NCBI GenBank assembly: GCA_902806395.1
Contig: CADCWH010000404.1
Location: 1 to 7,339 of the forward strand
DNA: 7,339 bases
Origin: an uncultured Thermomicrobiales bacterium
Lineage (GTDB): Bacteria; Chloroflexota; Chloroflexia; Thermomicrobiales; UBA6265
Direction: 5' to 3'
Shown: one piece after another, positions 1 through 6,181 of the stretch
How positions within the stretch are numbered: position 1 is the first letter of the stretch
How the letters are laid out: the number at the start of each line of letters is the position of its first letter
Program-made: the position numbers and the translations under genes
The notes under the pieces: generated by a model
Seen by the model: the letters and a program-made list of their open reading frames with translations, nothing else
Told to the model about the DNA's origin: nothing
The model's database searches: none

Positions 1-165
1 CGAGAGCTCAGCGTGGATGCTGTTTCGGTGGTTTCTGCCGGCCGTCCCCGCTGCACCATGTGCGGTGCCCCGATGGGCCCCGGCCTCCACGTCTGCCCCC
101 AGCAGAACGGCCACCTCCCCCGCGCCCTCGTCGACTTGGTCTTGGAAGGCGACGACGACGAGTAG
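1..165 (+). CDS. C-terminal end of a DUF3090 (TIGR03847)-like protein, 5' part outside window
   Basis: Frame 1 is open from the left edge to TAG at 163-165, giving the last 54 residues of a protein. The visible part contains SAGRPRCTMCGAPMG followed by HVCPQQNGH. This arrangement, a GRPxCxxCG knuckle, a short Pro/Gly stretch, then HxCPxxNG, is how I remember the C-terminus of the DUF3090 family ending. That family is of unknown function and is common in actinobacteria and some Chloroflexota. The Cys and His residues (visible residues 18, 21, 30, 32 and 38) could bind a metal, but that is inference. The tail is acidic (EGDDDE). It ends about 400 nt before the ilv promoter, so it most likely belongs to a separate transcription unit. 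The family call rests on this C-terminal motif alone; the frame being coding is more secure than the family name. Confidence 0.7.
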   Translation, partial: RELSVDAVSVVSAGRPRCTMCGAPMGPGLHVCPQQNGHLPRALVDLVLEGDDDE

Positions 166-272
166 GGGATGGCGATTCGCTCACCTGGGAGGTCGTGGTC
201 ACCCTGGCCGGTCCTGAGCCCATCCACCCTCTCGTCCACTGCCAGGTTCATCCGTCCGTTGTGCCTTAGGAG

Positions 273-293
273 GGGAGGACACGAGGTCCTTCT
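273..293 (+). terminator. Possible weak terminator hairpin after the DUF3090-like gene
   Basis: GGGAGGAC (273-280) pairs with GTCCTTCT (286-293) across the 5-nt loop ACGAG, giving about 8 pairs including two G-U. There is no U-tract after it, so it would only terminate as a U-less structure or act to stabilise the mRNA end. It is about 110 nt past the upstream stop codon. Confidence 0.25.
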
Positions 294-502
294 GTCCTGA
301 GGTGGGTGGTACCCAACGACCAGACTGTAGTGGGTGACGGGTCCGTTACCGGTCGCCAGATGTTCTCGATCCCCTCTCGAGATCTCCTTGGCGGAACTTG
401 TCTAACTCCACGTCGAACCGAAAGGCTGGTAGCGTCGCTTTCGACGATTGGCCCTCAAAGGACGCCGGTCGTCTGTCATTGCGTGTCGTCGTACCGTCCC
501 GC

Positions 503-520
503 GAGTGTCCCGGGCCACTC
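503..520. repeat. 18-bp near-perfect palindrome upstream of the ilv promoter
   Basis: GAGTG (503-507) and CACTC (516-520) flank CCCGGG (509-514) about one axis of symmetry; only one symmetric pair (508/515) mismatches. It ends about 53 bp before the -35 box. The position and symmetry would suit a dimeric transcription factor, but no known operator consensus is recognised, and GC-rich dyads of this size can arise by chance. Confidence 0.25.
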
Positions 521-572
521 CAAATTGTCGTAGCCCATTGGTCGCCCTTCTGCTCGCGGCGATAGACCGGGC

Positions 573-602
573 TTGACAGGTCTTCTCCCGTCGGCCTACC
601 AT
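573..602 (+). promoter_or_regulatory. Sigma70-type promoter of the ilv-leu operon
   Basis: A perfect -35 hexamer TTGACA (573-578) is followed after 18 nt by TACCAT (597-602), a 4/6 match to the -10 consensus including the key first T, A and last T. Transcription would start near 609-611, leaving about 50 nt before the leader peptide start and about 235 nt of leader RNA to the terminator. It is the best promoter match I found upstream of the leader, and its position matches the attenuator layout. Confidence 0.65.
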
Positions 603-662
603 GCGCTCGAAGGGTCCACACGCGTGGGTCGGCCGGGTGCAGCATGGAAAGGAGACGTTCGC

Positions 663-776
663 ATGACCACTGTCAGCCCGTCGTCCTCCGTCCGTGTCCT
701 GTCGATTGCGCTCGTACTCGTACTTATTGTGCTCCCGATTGGGAGCATTCTCCATGGAGGCCCTTCTCGCGTGTGA
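663..776 (+). CDS. Val/Leu/Ile-rich leader peptide (37 aa) of the ilvBNC-leu attenuator
   Basis: ATG at 663 is preceded by a good ribosome binding site (GAAAGGAG, 647-654, 8 nt away) and the frame ends at TGA 774-776. Of 37 residues, 7 are Val, 6 Leu and 4 Ile. The densest part is residues 12-30, with an unbroken run LVLVLIVL at residues 17-24. The hydrophobic run might suggest a membrane peptide, but the position between promoter and terminator, and the overlap of codons 32-35 with an antiterminator strand, show a translated sensor whose product is probably irrelevant. All four Ile codons are ATT and two of the Val codons are GTA, unlike the GTC/CTC/ATC-dominated structural genes downstream. 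Ribosome stalling when charged Val, Leu or Ile tRNA is scarce would control readthrough into ilvB. It is analogous to the leader peptides of enterobacterial ilvBN and ilvGMEDA, and to those of actinobacterial ilvBNC operons, but is not similar enough in sequence to give it their names. A longer in-frame version from TTG 573 would start inside the promoter and is rejected. Confidence 0.88.
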   Translation: MTTVSPSSSVRVLSIALVLVLIVLPIGSILHGGPSRV

Positions 777-844
777 CGACGGGATCAAGACAAGAGACAC
801 CGGCGCGGTGATGAGGGCCTCCCAAATGATGGGGAGGCTTTTTT
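677..844 (+). promoter_or_regulatory. Ribosome-mediated transcription attenuator: protector, antiterminator and terminator pairings
   Basis: Three competing structures can be read. (1) Terminator: 817-823 with 832-838. (2) Antiterminator: GGAGGCCCT (756-764) pairs perfectly with AGGGCCTCC (814-822), extended by a T-G pair (765 with 813), and consumes the 5' arm of the terminator. (3) Protector: CCCGTCGTC (677-685) pairs perfectly with GACGACGGG (775-783), and CTCC 686-689 can continue onto GGAG 756-759, sequestering the antiterminator strand. A local hairpin GCTCCC/GGGAGC (731-736, 741-746) lies inside the Leu/Ile codons. Expected logic, by analogy with classical attenuators: a ribosome stalled in codons 12-24 breaks the protector and local hairpin but leaves 756-765 free, so the antiterminator forms and ilvB is transcribed. 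A ribosome reaching the stop at 774 covers about 757-788 and lets the terminator form. Untranslated RNA folds the protector and terminates. Confidence 0.82.
814..844 (+). terminator. Intrinsic terminator of the ilv attenuator
   Basis: GCCTCCC (817-823) and GGGAGGC (832-838) form a perfect 7-bp GC-rich stem around the 8-nt loop AAATGATG, followed directly by six T (839-844). Bases 814-816 can extend the stem into the T-tract. It lies 38 nt after the leader peptide stop and 65 nt before ilvB, the expected position for an attenuator. This is the only T-tract-backed hairpin I found in the window. Confidence 0.92.
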
Positions 845-909
845 GTCGTCCGGCCGCGTGGTCGGGGCGAAGTGAACGACGACGAGCGTAGGGAAGGAAG
901 CGAGCGACC

Positions 910-2682
910 ATGGCCACGTCCACACCAGTCGTGACGACGTCCACAGAGCGGCAAACGGGGTCCGGCGCGCCGGACGCGCACGCCGCTCGCCCGGTCCTCT
1001 CCGGCGCCCAGATCACCTGTGCGAGCCTGGAGGCCGAGGGGGTGACGACGGTCTTCGGCTACCCCGGCGGGGCCATGATTCCCCTCTACGATGCCCTGCC
1101 GGGTAGTTCCCTGCACCACGTCCTGGTCCGCTTCGAGCAGTGGGCCGCCCTCGCAGCCGACGGCTATGCCCGCGCCACCGGCAAGGTCGGCGTCTGCATG
1201 GCCACCTCCGGCCCCGGCGCCACCAACCTCGTCACCGGCCTGGCCAACGCCATGCTGGACTCGGTGCCGATGGTCGCCATCACCGGCCAGGTCTCCCAGC
1301 CGATGATCGGCCGCGACGCCTTCCAGGAAGTCGACATCACTGGCATCTCCCTCCCAGTCACCAAGCACAACTACCTGGTCCAGCGTCCGGAAGACATCGC
1401 CCCGACCATCAAGGAGGCGTTCTACCTGGCGCGGTCCGGTCGCCCTGGCCCGGTCCTGGTCGATATCCCCAAGAATGTCTTCATGGCCAAGGCGCCCTTC
1501 CACTACCCCGAGACGAGCTTTCGACAGGGCTACCAGCCCAGTTCGATGCCCAACACGCGTCAGGTCCGCCTCGCCGCCGAGGCGATCGACCGGGCCCGCA
1601 AGCCGCTGATCATGGCCGGCCACGGCATCATGATCGCCGGGGCCAACGCCGAGTTCGCTGAGTTCGTCGAGAGGACCGGCATCCCGGTCATCTTCACCTT
1701 GCTCGGCCTCGGCTGCTTCCCGGAGTCGCACCCCCTCGCCCTCGGCATGATGGGCATGCACGGTCACCGCCACGTCAACGCGGCACTCGAGGAGTGCGAT
1801 CTGCTCGTCAACATCGGGGCCCGCTTCGATGACCGGGCCACCGGCCGGATCGACGGCTTCGCCCCCAACGCCACGGTCGTCCACGTCGACATCGACCCGG
1901 CCGAGATCGGCAAGAACGTCGAGACCCACATCCCCGTCGTCGGAGACGCCCGGGAGGTCCTCCGCGCCCTGATGCCCGAGGTCGCCCCCAAGCGTCACGA
2001 CGAGTGGACGACCTGGATCGATGGCGAGCGCAATCAGGCCCTGCTCATCGCCCTCGAAGACCGCCCCGAGACCCCCGAGCCCTATGCCATCATCCGCTCC
2101 ATCGCCGAGGCCTCCGGTGGTGAGGCGATCATCACCACCGATGTCGGTCAGCACCAGATGTGGAGCGCCCAATACTTCGGCTTCGATCACCCCGACCGCT
2201 GGATCACGTCCGGCGGCCTCGGCACCATGGGTTATGGCCTGCCCTCCGCCATCGGCGCCAAGATGGGCCGCCCCGACCTCGAGGTCTGGGCCGTGGTCGG
2301 TGACGGCGGGTTCCAGATGTCCTTCGCCGAGTTGGCGACCGCCTCCCAGGAGGGCCTCGACATCAATGTCGCGGTGATGAACAACGGCTACCTCGGCATG
2401 GTCCGCCAGTGGCAGGACCTCTTCCACGAGCGCAATTACTCCGAGGTCCGGATCAGCTCGCCGGACTTCGTCCTCCTGGCCGAGGCCTATGGGATCACCG
2501 GCATCCGGGTCACCCGCGACGACGAGATCCTGGCCGCCGTCGAGCGGGCCCGCTCGATCAAGGGGCCGGTGGTGATCGACTTCGTGATCGACCCCGAGGC
2601 CAACGTCTACCCGATCGTCCCCCCCGGTGCCAGTAACTCCGAGATGATGCACGAGCGGTTCGAAGATGAGGAGGCCGTCTAG
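910..2682 (+). CDS. ilvB: Acetohydroxyacid (acetolactate) synthase, large catalytic subunit
   Basis: This 590-aa cytoplasmic enzyme condenses pyruvate with pyruvate or 2-ketobutyrate, giving acetolactate or acetohydroxybutyrate, the first common step to Val, Leu and Ile. Length is usual for the family. The N-terminal ThDP pyrimidine domain (about 29-195) has VFGYPGGA (48-55), the catalytic Glu76, ATSGPGATNLVTG and DAFQE (136-140). The central FAD-binding region (about 215-370) has GARFDDR (303-309). The C-terminal ThDP pyrophosphate domain has GDG (464-466) and NN (491-492), with Asp465 and Asn491 as expected Mg2+ ligands, then LGMVRQW. ATG 910 follows GGAAGGAAG (892-900); the first ~28 residues are a variable extension. 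Oddities: the context around Glu76 reads RFEQWAALA, where the family usually has RHEQGAA or similar. Ser129 occupies the site of the plant herbicide-resistance Pro197, as in E. coli AHAS II, while Trp501 (plant Trp574) is kept. It is followed 2 nt later by ilvN and controlled by the upstream attenuator. Confidence 0.97.
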   Translation: MATSTPVVTTSTERQTGSGAPDAHAARPVLSGAQITCASLEAEGVTTVFGYPGGAMIPLYDALPGSSLHHVLVRFEQWAALAADGYARATGKVGVCMATSGPGATNLVTGLANAMLDSVPMVAITGQVSQPMIGRDAFQEVDITGISLPVTKHNYLVQRPEDIAPTIKEAFYLARSGRPGPVLVDIPKNVFMAKAPFHYPETSFRQGYQPSSMPNTRQVRLAAEAIDRARKPLIMAGHGIMIAGANAEFAEFVERTGIPVIFTLLGLGCFPESHPLALGMMGMHGHRHVNAALEECDLLVNIGARFDDRATGRIDGFAPNATVVHVDIDPAEIGKNVETHIPVVGDAREVLRALMPEVAPKRHDEWTTWIDGERNQALLIALEDRPETPEPYAIIRSIAEASGGEAIITTDVGQHQMWSAQYFGFDHPDRWITSGGLGTMGYGLPSAIGAKMGRPDLEVWAVVGDGGFQMSFAELATASQEGLDINVAVMNNGYLGMVRQWQDLFHERNYSEVRISSPDFVLLAEAYGITGIRVTRDDEILAAVERARSIKGPVVIDFVIDPEANVYPIVPPGASNSEMMHERFEDEEAV

Positions 2683-2684
2683 CC

Positions 2685-3248
2685 ATGGGCGAGCGACGAA
2701 CCCTGGTGGTCCAGGTCGAGGATCACCCCGGAGTGCTGAACCGGGTCGTCTCCCTGATGCGGCGACGCTCCTTCAACATCGATTCCATCACCGTCGGCGC
2801 CTCGGAGATCCCCGGTGTCTCCCGGATGACGATCGTCGTCGGCGGCGGTGGCGAGGCGGTCGAGCAGGTCGCCAAGCAGCTCTACAAATTGATGGAGGTC
2901 CTCAAGGTCACCGACATCACCGACCAGCCCTGCGTCGCCCATGAGATGGCCCTGATCAAGGTCGCGGCCAAGGCCCACCAGCGGGCCGAGATCATGCAGG
3001 TCGTCGCCATCTACGATGCCCGGATCGTCGATGCCACCCCGAACAGCCTGCTGGTCGAGGCGGTCGCCAGCCCGGAGAAGATCGACGCCCTGTTGACGAT
3101 GCTGCGCGGCTTCGGCATCCGCGAACTCGTCCGCTCCGGCGTGATCGCCATGGTCCGGGGCGCCGTGGCGGAACCGAAGCGCAACGGCACCTCGACGGTG
3201 CCGCTCGACAAGACGCTCCAGACCCGGGCCGTGGTCCTCGCCGAGTAG
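2685..3248 (+). CDS. ilvN: Acetohydroxyacid synthase, small regulatory subunit
   Basis: The 187-aa product binds IlvB, raises its activity and confers feedback inhibition, classically by valine. The N-terminal ACT domain (about 5-80) starts [20 protein letters not shown] and contains the [10 protein letters not shown] segment (29-38), where Asn31 is in the valine-site region known from IlvH. The C-terminal domain (about 85-187) has MALIKVAA, the second ferredoxin-like fold typical of full-length subunits. Length is slightly above the usual 160-175, owing to a short Lys/Thr-containing tail. The start is 2 nt after the ilvB stop, with GAGGAGG (2668-2674) inside the last ilvB codons, so the two subunits are probably translationally coupled for matched expression. 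The name ilvH would serve equally; ilvN is used because of the ilvBNC order. Confidence 0.96.
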   Translation: MGERRTLVVQVEDHPGVLNRVVSLMRRRSFNIDSITVGASEIPGVSRMTIVVGGGGEAVEQVAKQLYKLMEVLKVTDITDQPCVAHEMALIKVAAKAHQRAEIMQVVAIYDARIVDATPNSLLVEAVASPEKIDALLTMLRGFGIRELVRSGVIAMVRGAVAEPKRNGTSTVPLDKTLQTRAVVLAE

Positions 3249-3250
3249 TG

Positions 3251-3286
3251 GGGCCGCGGCCCGAGCGCGATCGATGCCGATCGCGC
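3251..3286 (+). repeat. Tandem hairpins in the ilvN-ilvC spacer
   Basis: Two nt after the ilvN stop is the 12-nt perfect palindrome GGGCCGCGGCCC (3251-3262). Immediately after it, GCGCGATCG (3265-3273) and CGATCGCGC (3278-3286) form a perfect 9-bp stem with the 4-nt loop ATGC. No T-tract follows, so this is not a standard terminator. It is more likely an mRNA-stabilising or processing element, or a partial terminator separating ilvBN from ilvC levels; that role is inference. Confidence 0.6.
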
Positions 3287-3352
3287 AAGATAGGCGGCGA
3301 CGGGGTCGGACCCGGGCGGCGGGGACGGCGGGACGACGAACCACCATCACGA

Positions 3353-3369
3353 GGGAGGACACGCACGTG
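3353..3369 (+). promoter_or_regulatory. Ribosome binding site that sets the GTG start of ilvC
   Basis: GGGAGGA (3353-3359) lies 7 nt before GTG 3367. The upstream in-frame ATG (3274) sits in the loop of the 3265-3286 hairpin, lacks a binding site, and would add 31 Arg/Gly-rich residues not found in the family. GTG 3367 places the conserved start of the protein ([11 protein letters not shown] then the Rossmann motif) at the expected distance. Confidence 0.85.
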
Positions 3370-4452
3370 GCCGCGACGATCTACCAGGAACACGACGCCG
3401 ACCCAGAGGCCCTCGCGGGCAAGACCGTGGCCGTGATCGGCTACGGCAGCCAGGGCCACGCCCACGCCCTCAACCTGCGGGACACGGGTGTCAAAGTCGT
3501 CGTCGGCCTCCATGAGGGGAGCCGCAGCCGCGCCAAGGCCCAGAGCGATGGCCTGACCGTCGCCTCCGTCGCGGATGCGGTCAGTCAGGCCGATGTGGTG
3601 ATGATGCTGGTCCCCGACCAGACCCAGGGCACCGTCTTCGCCGATTCGGTCAAGGGCCAGCTGAAGCCCGGCTCGACCCTCCTCTTCGCCCATGGCTTCG
3701 CGGTCCACTTCGGCGAGATCGTCCCCCCCGAGGGTGTCGATGTGGCGATGGTCGCCCCCAAGGCCCCCGGTCACCGCGTCCGCGAACTGTTCCAGGAGGG
3801 CGTCGGCGTCCCGGCCCTGGTCGCGGTCGCCCAGGACGTCAGCGGCAACGCCAAAGCGACCGCCCTGGCCTACGCGGCGGCGCTCGGCTCGCTGCGGGCC
3901 GGGGTCATCGAGACCACGTTCAAGGAGGAAACGGAGACCGACCTGTTCGGCGAGCAGGCCGTCCTCTGCGGTGGTGCCTCGGCCCTGGTCCAGGCCGGCT
4001 TCGACACCCTGGTCGATGCGGGCTACCAGCCGGAGATCGCCTACTTCGAATGCCTCCACGAACTCAAGCTGATCGTCGACCTGATGTACGAGGGCGGCAT
4101 CTCTTATATGCGCTACTCGGTCAGCGACACCGCCGAGTACGGCGACTACACCGCCGGACCGAAGATCGTCGATGACCACGTCCGCACGGCTATGAAGGGC
4201 CTCCTCGGCGACATCCAGTCCGGCAAGTTCGCCAAGGAGTGGATCGCCGAGAACCGCGCCGGCCGTGAGGACTTCATGGCCATGCGCCGGGCCGGACATG
4301 ACCACCCGATCGAGCAGGTCGGCGGCCATCTCCGGGCCATGATGCCCTGGCTCCGCCCCGGACGCGACCTCGAAGAGGTCCAGCGCCTGCAAGGCGATTC
4401 CGCGGCCCAAGGCTCGGGCCAAACCCAGGCCGCGACCACGACGGGAGACTGA
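3367..4452 (+). CDS. ilvC: Ketol-acid reductoisomerase (NADP+), class I
   Basis: This 361-aa enzyme isomerises and reduces acetolactate and acetohydroxybutyrate to the dihydroxy acids of the Val and Ile routes, using Mg2+ and NAD(P)H. The N-terminal Rossmann domain carries [10 protein letters not shown] (25-34). The cofactor loop [12 protein letters not shown] (47-58) has Arg and Ser residues that suggest NADPH preference. The catalytic His109 lies in [10 protein letters not shown], followed by APKAPGH (130-136). The all-helical C-terminal domain shows ETDLFGEQ (metal ligands Asp192 and Glu196), FECLHELK (Glu228, Glu232) and [11 protein letters not shown] (250-260). The core ends near residue 330; the last ~30 residues, rich in Gln, Ala, Gly and Thr, exceed the usual 330-340 length and look like a disordered tail. 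FAVHFG replaces the commoner FNIHFG. It is separated from ilvN by a structured 118-nt spacer and from leuA by 2 nt. No convincing separate promoter is seen in the spacer. Confidence 0.96.
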   Translation: MAATIYQEHDADPEALAGKTVAVIGYGSQGHAHALNLRDTGVKVVVGLHEGSRSRAKAQSDGLTVASVADAVSQADVVMMLVPDQTQGTVFADSVKGQLKPGSTLLFAHGFAVHFGEIVPPEGVDVAMVAPKAPGHRVRELFQEGVGVPALVAVAQDVSGNAKATALAYAAALGSLRAGVIETTFKEETETDLFGEQAVLCGGASALVQAGFDTLVDAGYQPEIAYFECLHELKLIVDLMYEGGISYMRYSVSDTAEYGDYTAGPKIVDDHVRTAMKGLLGDIQSGKFAKEWIAENRAGREDFMAMRRAGHDHPIEQVGGHLRAMMPWLRPGRDLEEVQRLQGDSAAQGSGQTQAATTTGD

Positions 4453-4454
4453 CC

Positions 4455-6068
4455 ATGACTGACCGAGTCCAGACGGGAGACGACGTACCGGTACCCGTGC
4501 CCGCCGCGCCCGACCCGGCTGGCAGGGTGATCATCTTCGACACCACCCTGCGCGACGGCGAGCAGTCGCCCGGGGCCACCCTGACCTCCGACGAGAAGCT
4601 GGAAGTGGCCGACGCCCTAGTGGCCCTCGGCGTCGACGTGATCGAGGCCGGGTTCCCGGCCGCCTCCCCGGGCGACTTCGAGGCCGTCCGCTCGATCGCC
4701 ACCCGCGTCCGGGGGTCCGTCGTCGCGGGGCTGGCCCGGGCCAGCCAGGGAGACATCGAGCGTGCCGCCCAGGCGGTGCGCGGGGCAGAGTCCCCCCGCA
4801 TCCATACCTTCATCGCCACCTCCGACATCCATCTCCGCCATAAGCTGCGGATGGACCGGGATCAGGTACTGGACCGCGTCTCGGCGATGGTCGCCTATGC
4901 CCGCGGCTTCACGGCCGACGTCGAGTTCTCGGCCGAAGACGCCACCCGAACCGACCGCGACTACCTGGCCGAGGTCTTCAAGCGGGCCATCGAGGCCGGC
5001 GCGACCACCCTGAACGCGCCGGACACCGTCGGCTACACCACCCCGGCCGAATACGCCGACCTGATCCGCTTCCTCCGCGAATCGGTGCCGGGCATCGAAC
5101 ATTGCGTCATTTCGGTCCACTGCCACGACGACTTGGGACTGGCCACCGCCAACACCGTCGCCGCCGTCCAGGCGGGGGCCCGCCAGGTCGAGGTGACCAT
5201 GAACGGGATCGGCGAGCGGGCCGGCAACACTGCCCTCGAAGAGGTGGTGATGTCCCTGGCCACCCGAGGGGACACCTTCGGTGGCCTCTGGACCGGCATC
5301 GCCAAGGAGCGCCTGGTCCCGACGTCCCGCCTGGTCGCGACATTGACCGGCCTCCAAGTCCAGGTCAATAAGGCCATCGTCGGCGCCAATGCCTTCGCCC
5401 ACGAGGCCGGCATCCACCAGGACGGCATGCTCAAGGAGCGGACCACCTACGAGATCATGAACCCCAGCGATGTCGGCTGGGAGGGCACCCGCCTGGTCCT
5501 CGGCAAGCACTCCGGCCGGGCCGGCTTCCGCAACACCCTGACCGAGGTCGGCCTACGGCTCGACGACTCTCAGGTCGAGGAGGCCTACGCCCGCTTCCTG
5601 GTCCTGGCCGACCGTAAGAAGACCGTCACCGCCGCCGACCTCGTCGCCCTGGTGGGTGACCAGCTCGCCCAGCAGGTCGATGCCCTCCAGCTCGTTCGCT
5701 GGAATGCCAGCATCGGCAGCGGCGGACCGGCCACGGCCAGCGTGGTCGTCCGTCGCGGCGACCGGGAGATCACCGGCGATGCCGAGGGCAATGGCCCGGT
5801 CAACGCCTTGCTCCAGGCCATCGACGCCGCCACCGGCGCCCAATGCGAATTGGAGTACTACCACGTCGATGCCGTGACCCCGGGCGAGGACGCCCAGGGC
5901 CAGGTCAACGTCCGCGTCCGCGCCGGTGAGACCGTCGCCACCGGCCACGGCCTCGCGACCGACATCGTCGAGGCCAGCGCCCGCGCCTACCTGGCCGCGA
6001 TCAGCAAACTGGAGGCGTCGATGGGCGTCTCGGCCGGCGAGCGTGACCTGAAGGCGTCCGCGGTCTAG
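4455..6068 (+). CDS. leuA: 2-isopropylmalate synthase
   Basis: This 537-aa enzyme joins acetyl-CoA and 2-ketoisovalerate to make 2-isopropylmalate, committing carbon from the valine branch to leucine. The catalytic TIM barrel (about 24-290) opens with [14 protein letters not shown] (28-41), giving catalytic Arg33 and metal ligand Asp34. VHCHDDLG supplies His222 and His224, and GIGERAGN (251-258) supplies Asn258. The linker has [13 protein letters not shown] (312-324) and GKHSGR (350-355). The C-terminal leucine-binding regulatory domain (about 405-520) is complete, so feedback inhibition by leucine is expected. Length and the C-terminal domain favour LeuA over homocitrate or citramalate synthase, though the latter cannot be fully excluded without alignment. 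ATG 4455 follows GGGAGA (4443-4448) and the ilvC stop by 2 nt, suggesting coupled translation. The sequence GACGGGAGAC containing this binding site recurs 32 nt later inside the gene (4472-4481), without a well-spaced start. Confidence 0.94.
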   Translation: MTDRVQTGDDVPVPVPAAPDPAGRVIIFDTTLRDGEQSPGATLTSDEKLEVADALVALGVDVIEAGFPAASPGDFEAVRSIATRVRGSVVAGLARASQGDIERAAQAVRGAESPRIHTFIATSDIHLRHKLRMDRDQVLDRVSAMVAYARGFTADVEFSAEDATRTDRDYLAEVFKRAIEAGATTLNAPDTVGYTTPAEYADLIRFLRESVPGIEHCVISVHCHDDLGLATANTVAAVQAGARQVEVTMNGIGERAGNTALEEVVMSLATRGDTFGGLWTGIAKERLVPTSRLVATLTGLQVQVNKAIVGANAFAHEAGIHQDGMLKERTTYEIMNPSDVGWEGTRLVLGKHSGRAGFRNTLTEVGLRLDDSQVEEAYARFLVLADRKKTVTAADLVALVGDQLAQQVDALQLVRWNASIGSGGPATASVVVRRGDREITGDAEGNGPVNALLQAIDAATGAQCELEYYHVDAVTPGEDAQGQVNVRVRAGETVATGHGLATDIVEASARAYLAAISKLEASMGVSAGERDLKASAV

Positions 6069-6069
6069 G

Positions 6070-6109
6070 TACGTCCTGCCAGTGGGGTCGGCCCTGGTGG
6101 CAGGACGTA
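6070..6109 (+). repeat. Perfect 12-bp stem-loop between leuA and leuC
   Basis: TACGTCCTGCCA (6070-6081) is exactly complementary to TGGCAGGACGTA (6098-6109), with a 16-nt loop in which GGG and CCC can pair further; a flanking G-U pair (6069, 6110) adds one more. It starts one nt after the leuA stop codon. No T-tract follows (next bases TCGAGTC), so it is not a typical intrinsic terminator. It may protect the upstream mRNA from 3' exonucleases, mark a processing site, or act as a partial terminator that lowers leuC expression. Confidence 0.75.
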
Positions 6110-6181
6110 TCGAGTCATCCGAGACCACATCACACCCGGGGTGGCCGATGTCCACGCCGGAGGGAGGGAACCGAGGGCACC

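Larger units (their letters stand above)
166..572. other. Intergenic region without a convincing gene
   Basis: No reading frame here has a credible start, ribosome binding site and protein-like composition; the short frames are Arg/Pro/Ser-rich. The base composition looks less GC-rich than the flanking genes. It holds several small dyads: 273-280 with 286-293, TCTCGA 364-369 with TCGAGA 377-382, CGTCG 433-437 with CGACG 442-446 (CTTT loop), and an 18-bp near-palindrome at 503-520. I recognise no tRNA, T-box, riboswitch or named small RNA. The right part presumably carries upstream promoter or regulator sites for the ilv operon. Confidence 0.5.

Noticed and set aside
169..300. A 43-codon + strand frame just after the DUF3090-like stop
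   Set aside because: No ribosome binding site of quality, Ser/Pro/Arg/Trp-rich random-looking composition and no resemblance to any known small protein.
663..776. The leader peptide as a small membrane or toxin-like protein
   Set aside because: The hydrophobic run consists of Val, Leu and Ile, the products of the operon, and its codons overlap attenuator RNA strands, so a sensing role explains it better.
603..850. T-box or branched-chain amino acid riboswitch upstream of ilvB
   Set aside because: I could not find the conserved T-box sequence or a specifier-loop architecture; the translated leader and its pairings account for the terminator.
402..1016. A 204-codon - strand frame across the leader region
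   Set aside because: Arg-rich with no recognisable domain, runs through the terminator and promoter, and conflicts with the well-supported + strand leader.
724..2652. A 642-codon open frame on the - strand opposite ilvB and the leader
   Set aside because: It mirrors the codon structure of ilvB in GC-rich DNA, has Asp/Gly/Val/His-rich low-complexity composition, no recognisable domain, and would also cross the attenuator terminator.
3274..3366. Upstream ATG extension of ilvC by 31 residues
   Set aside because: The ATG lies in a hairpin loop without a ribosome binding site and the added sequence is Arg/Gly-rich and foreign to the family; GTG 3367 has an excellent site.
2992..4422. A 476-codon open frame on the - strand opposite ilvN and ilvC
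   Set aside because: Shadow of the ilvC reading frame; composition is Arg/Gly/Asp biased and no family motif is visible.
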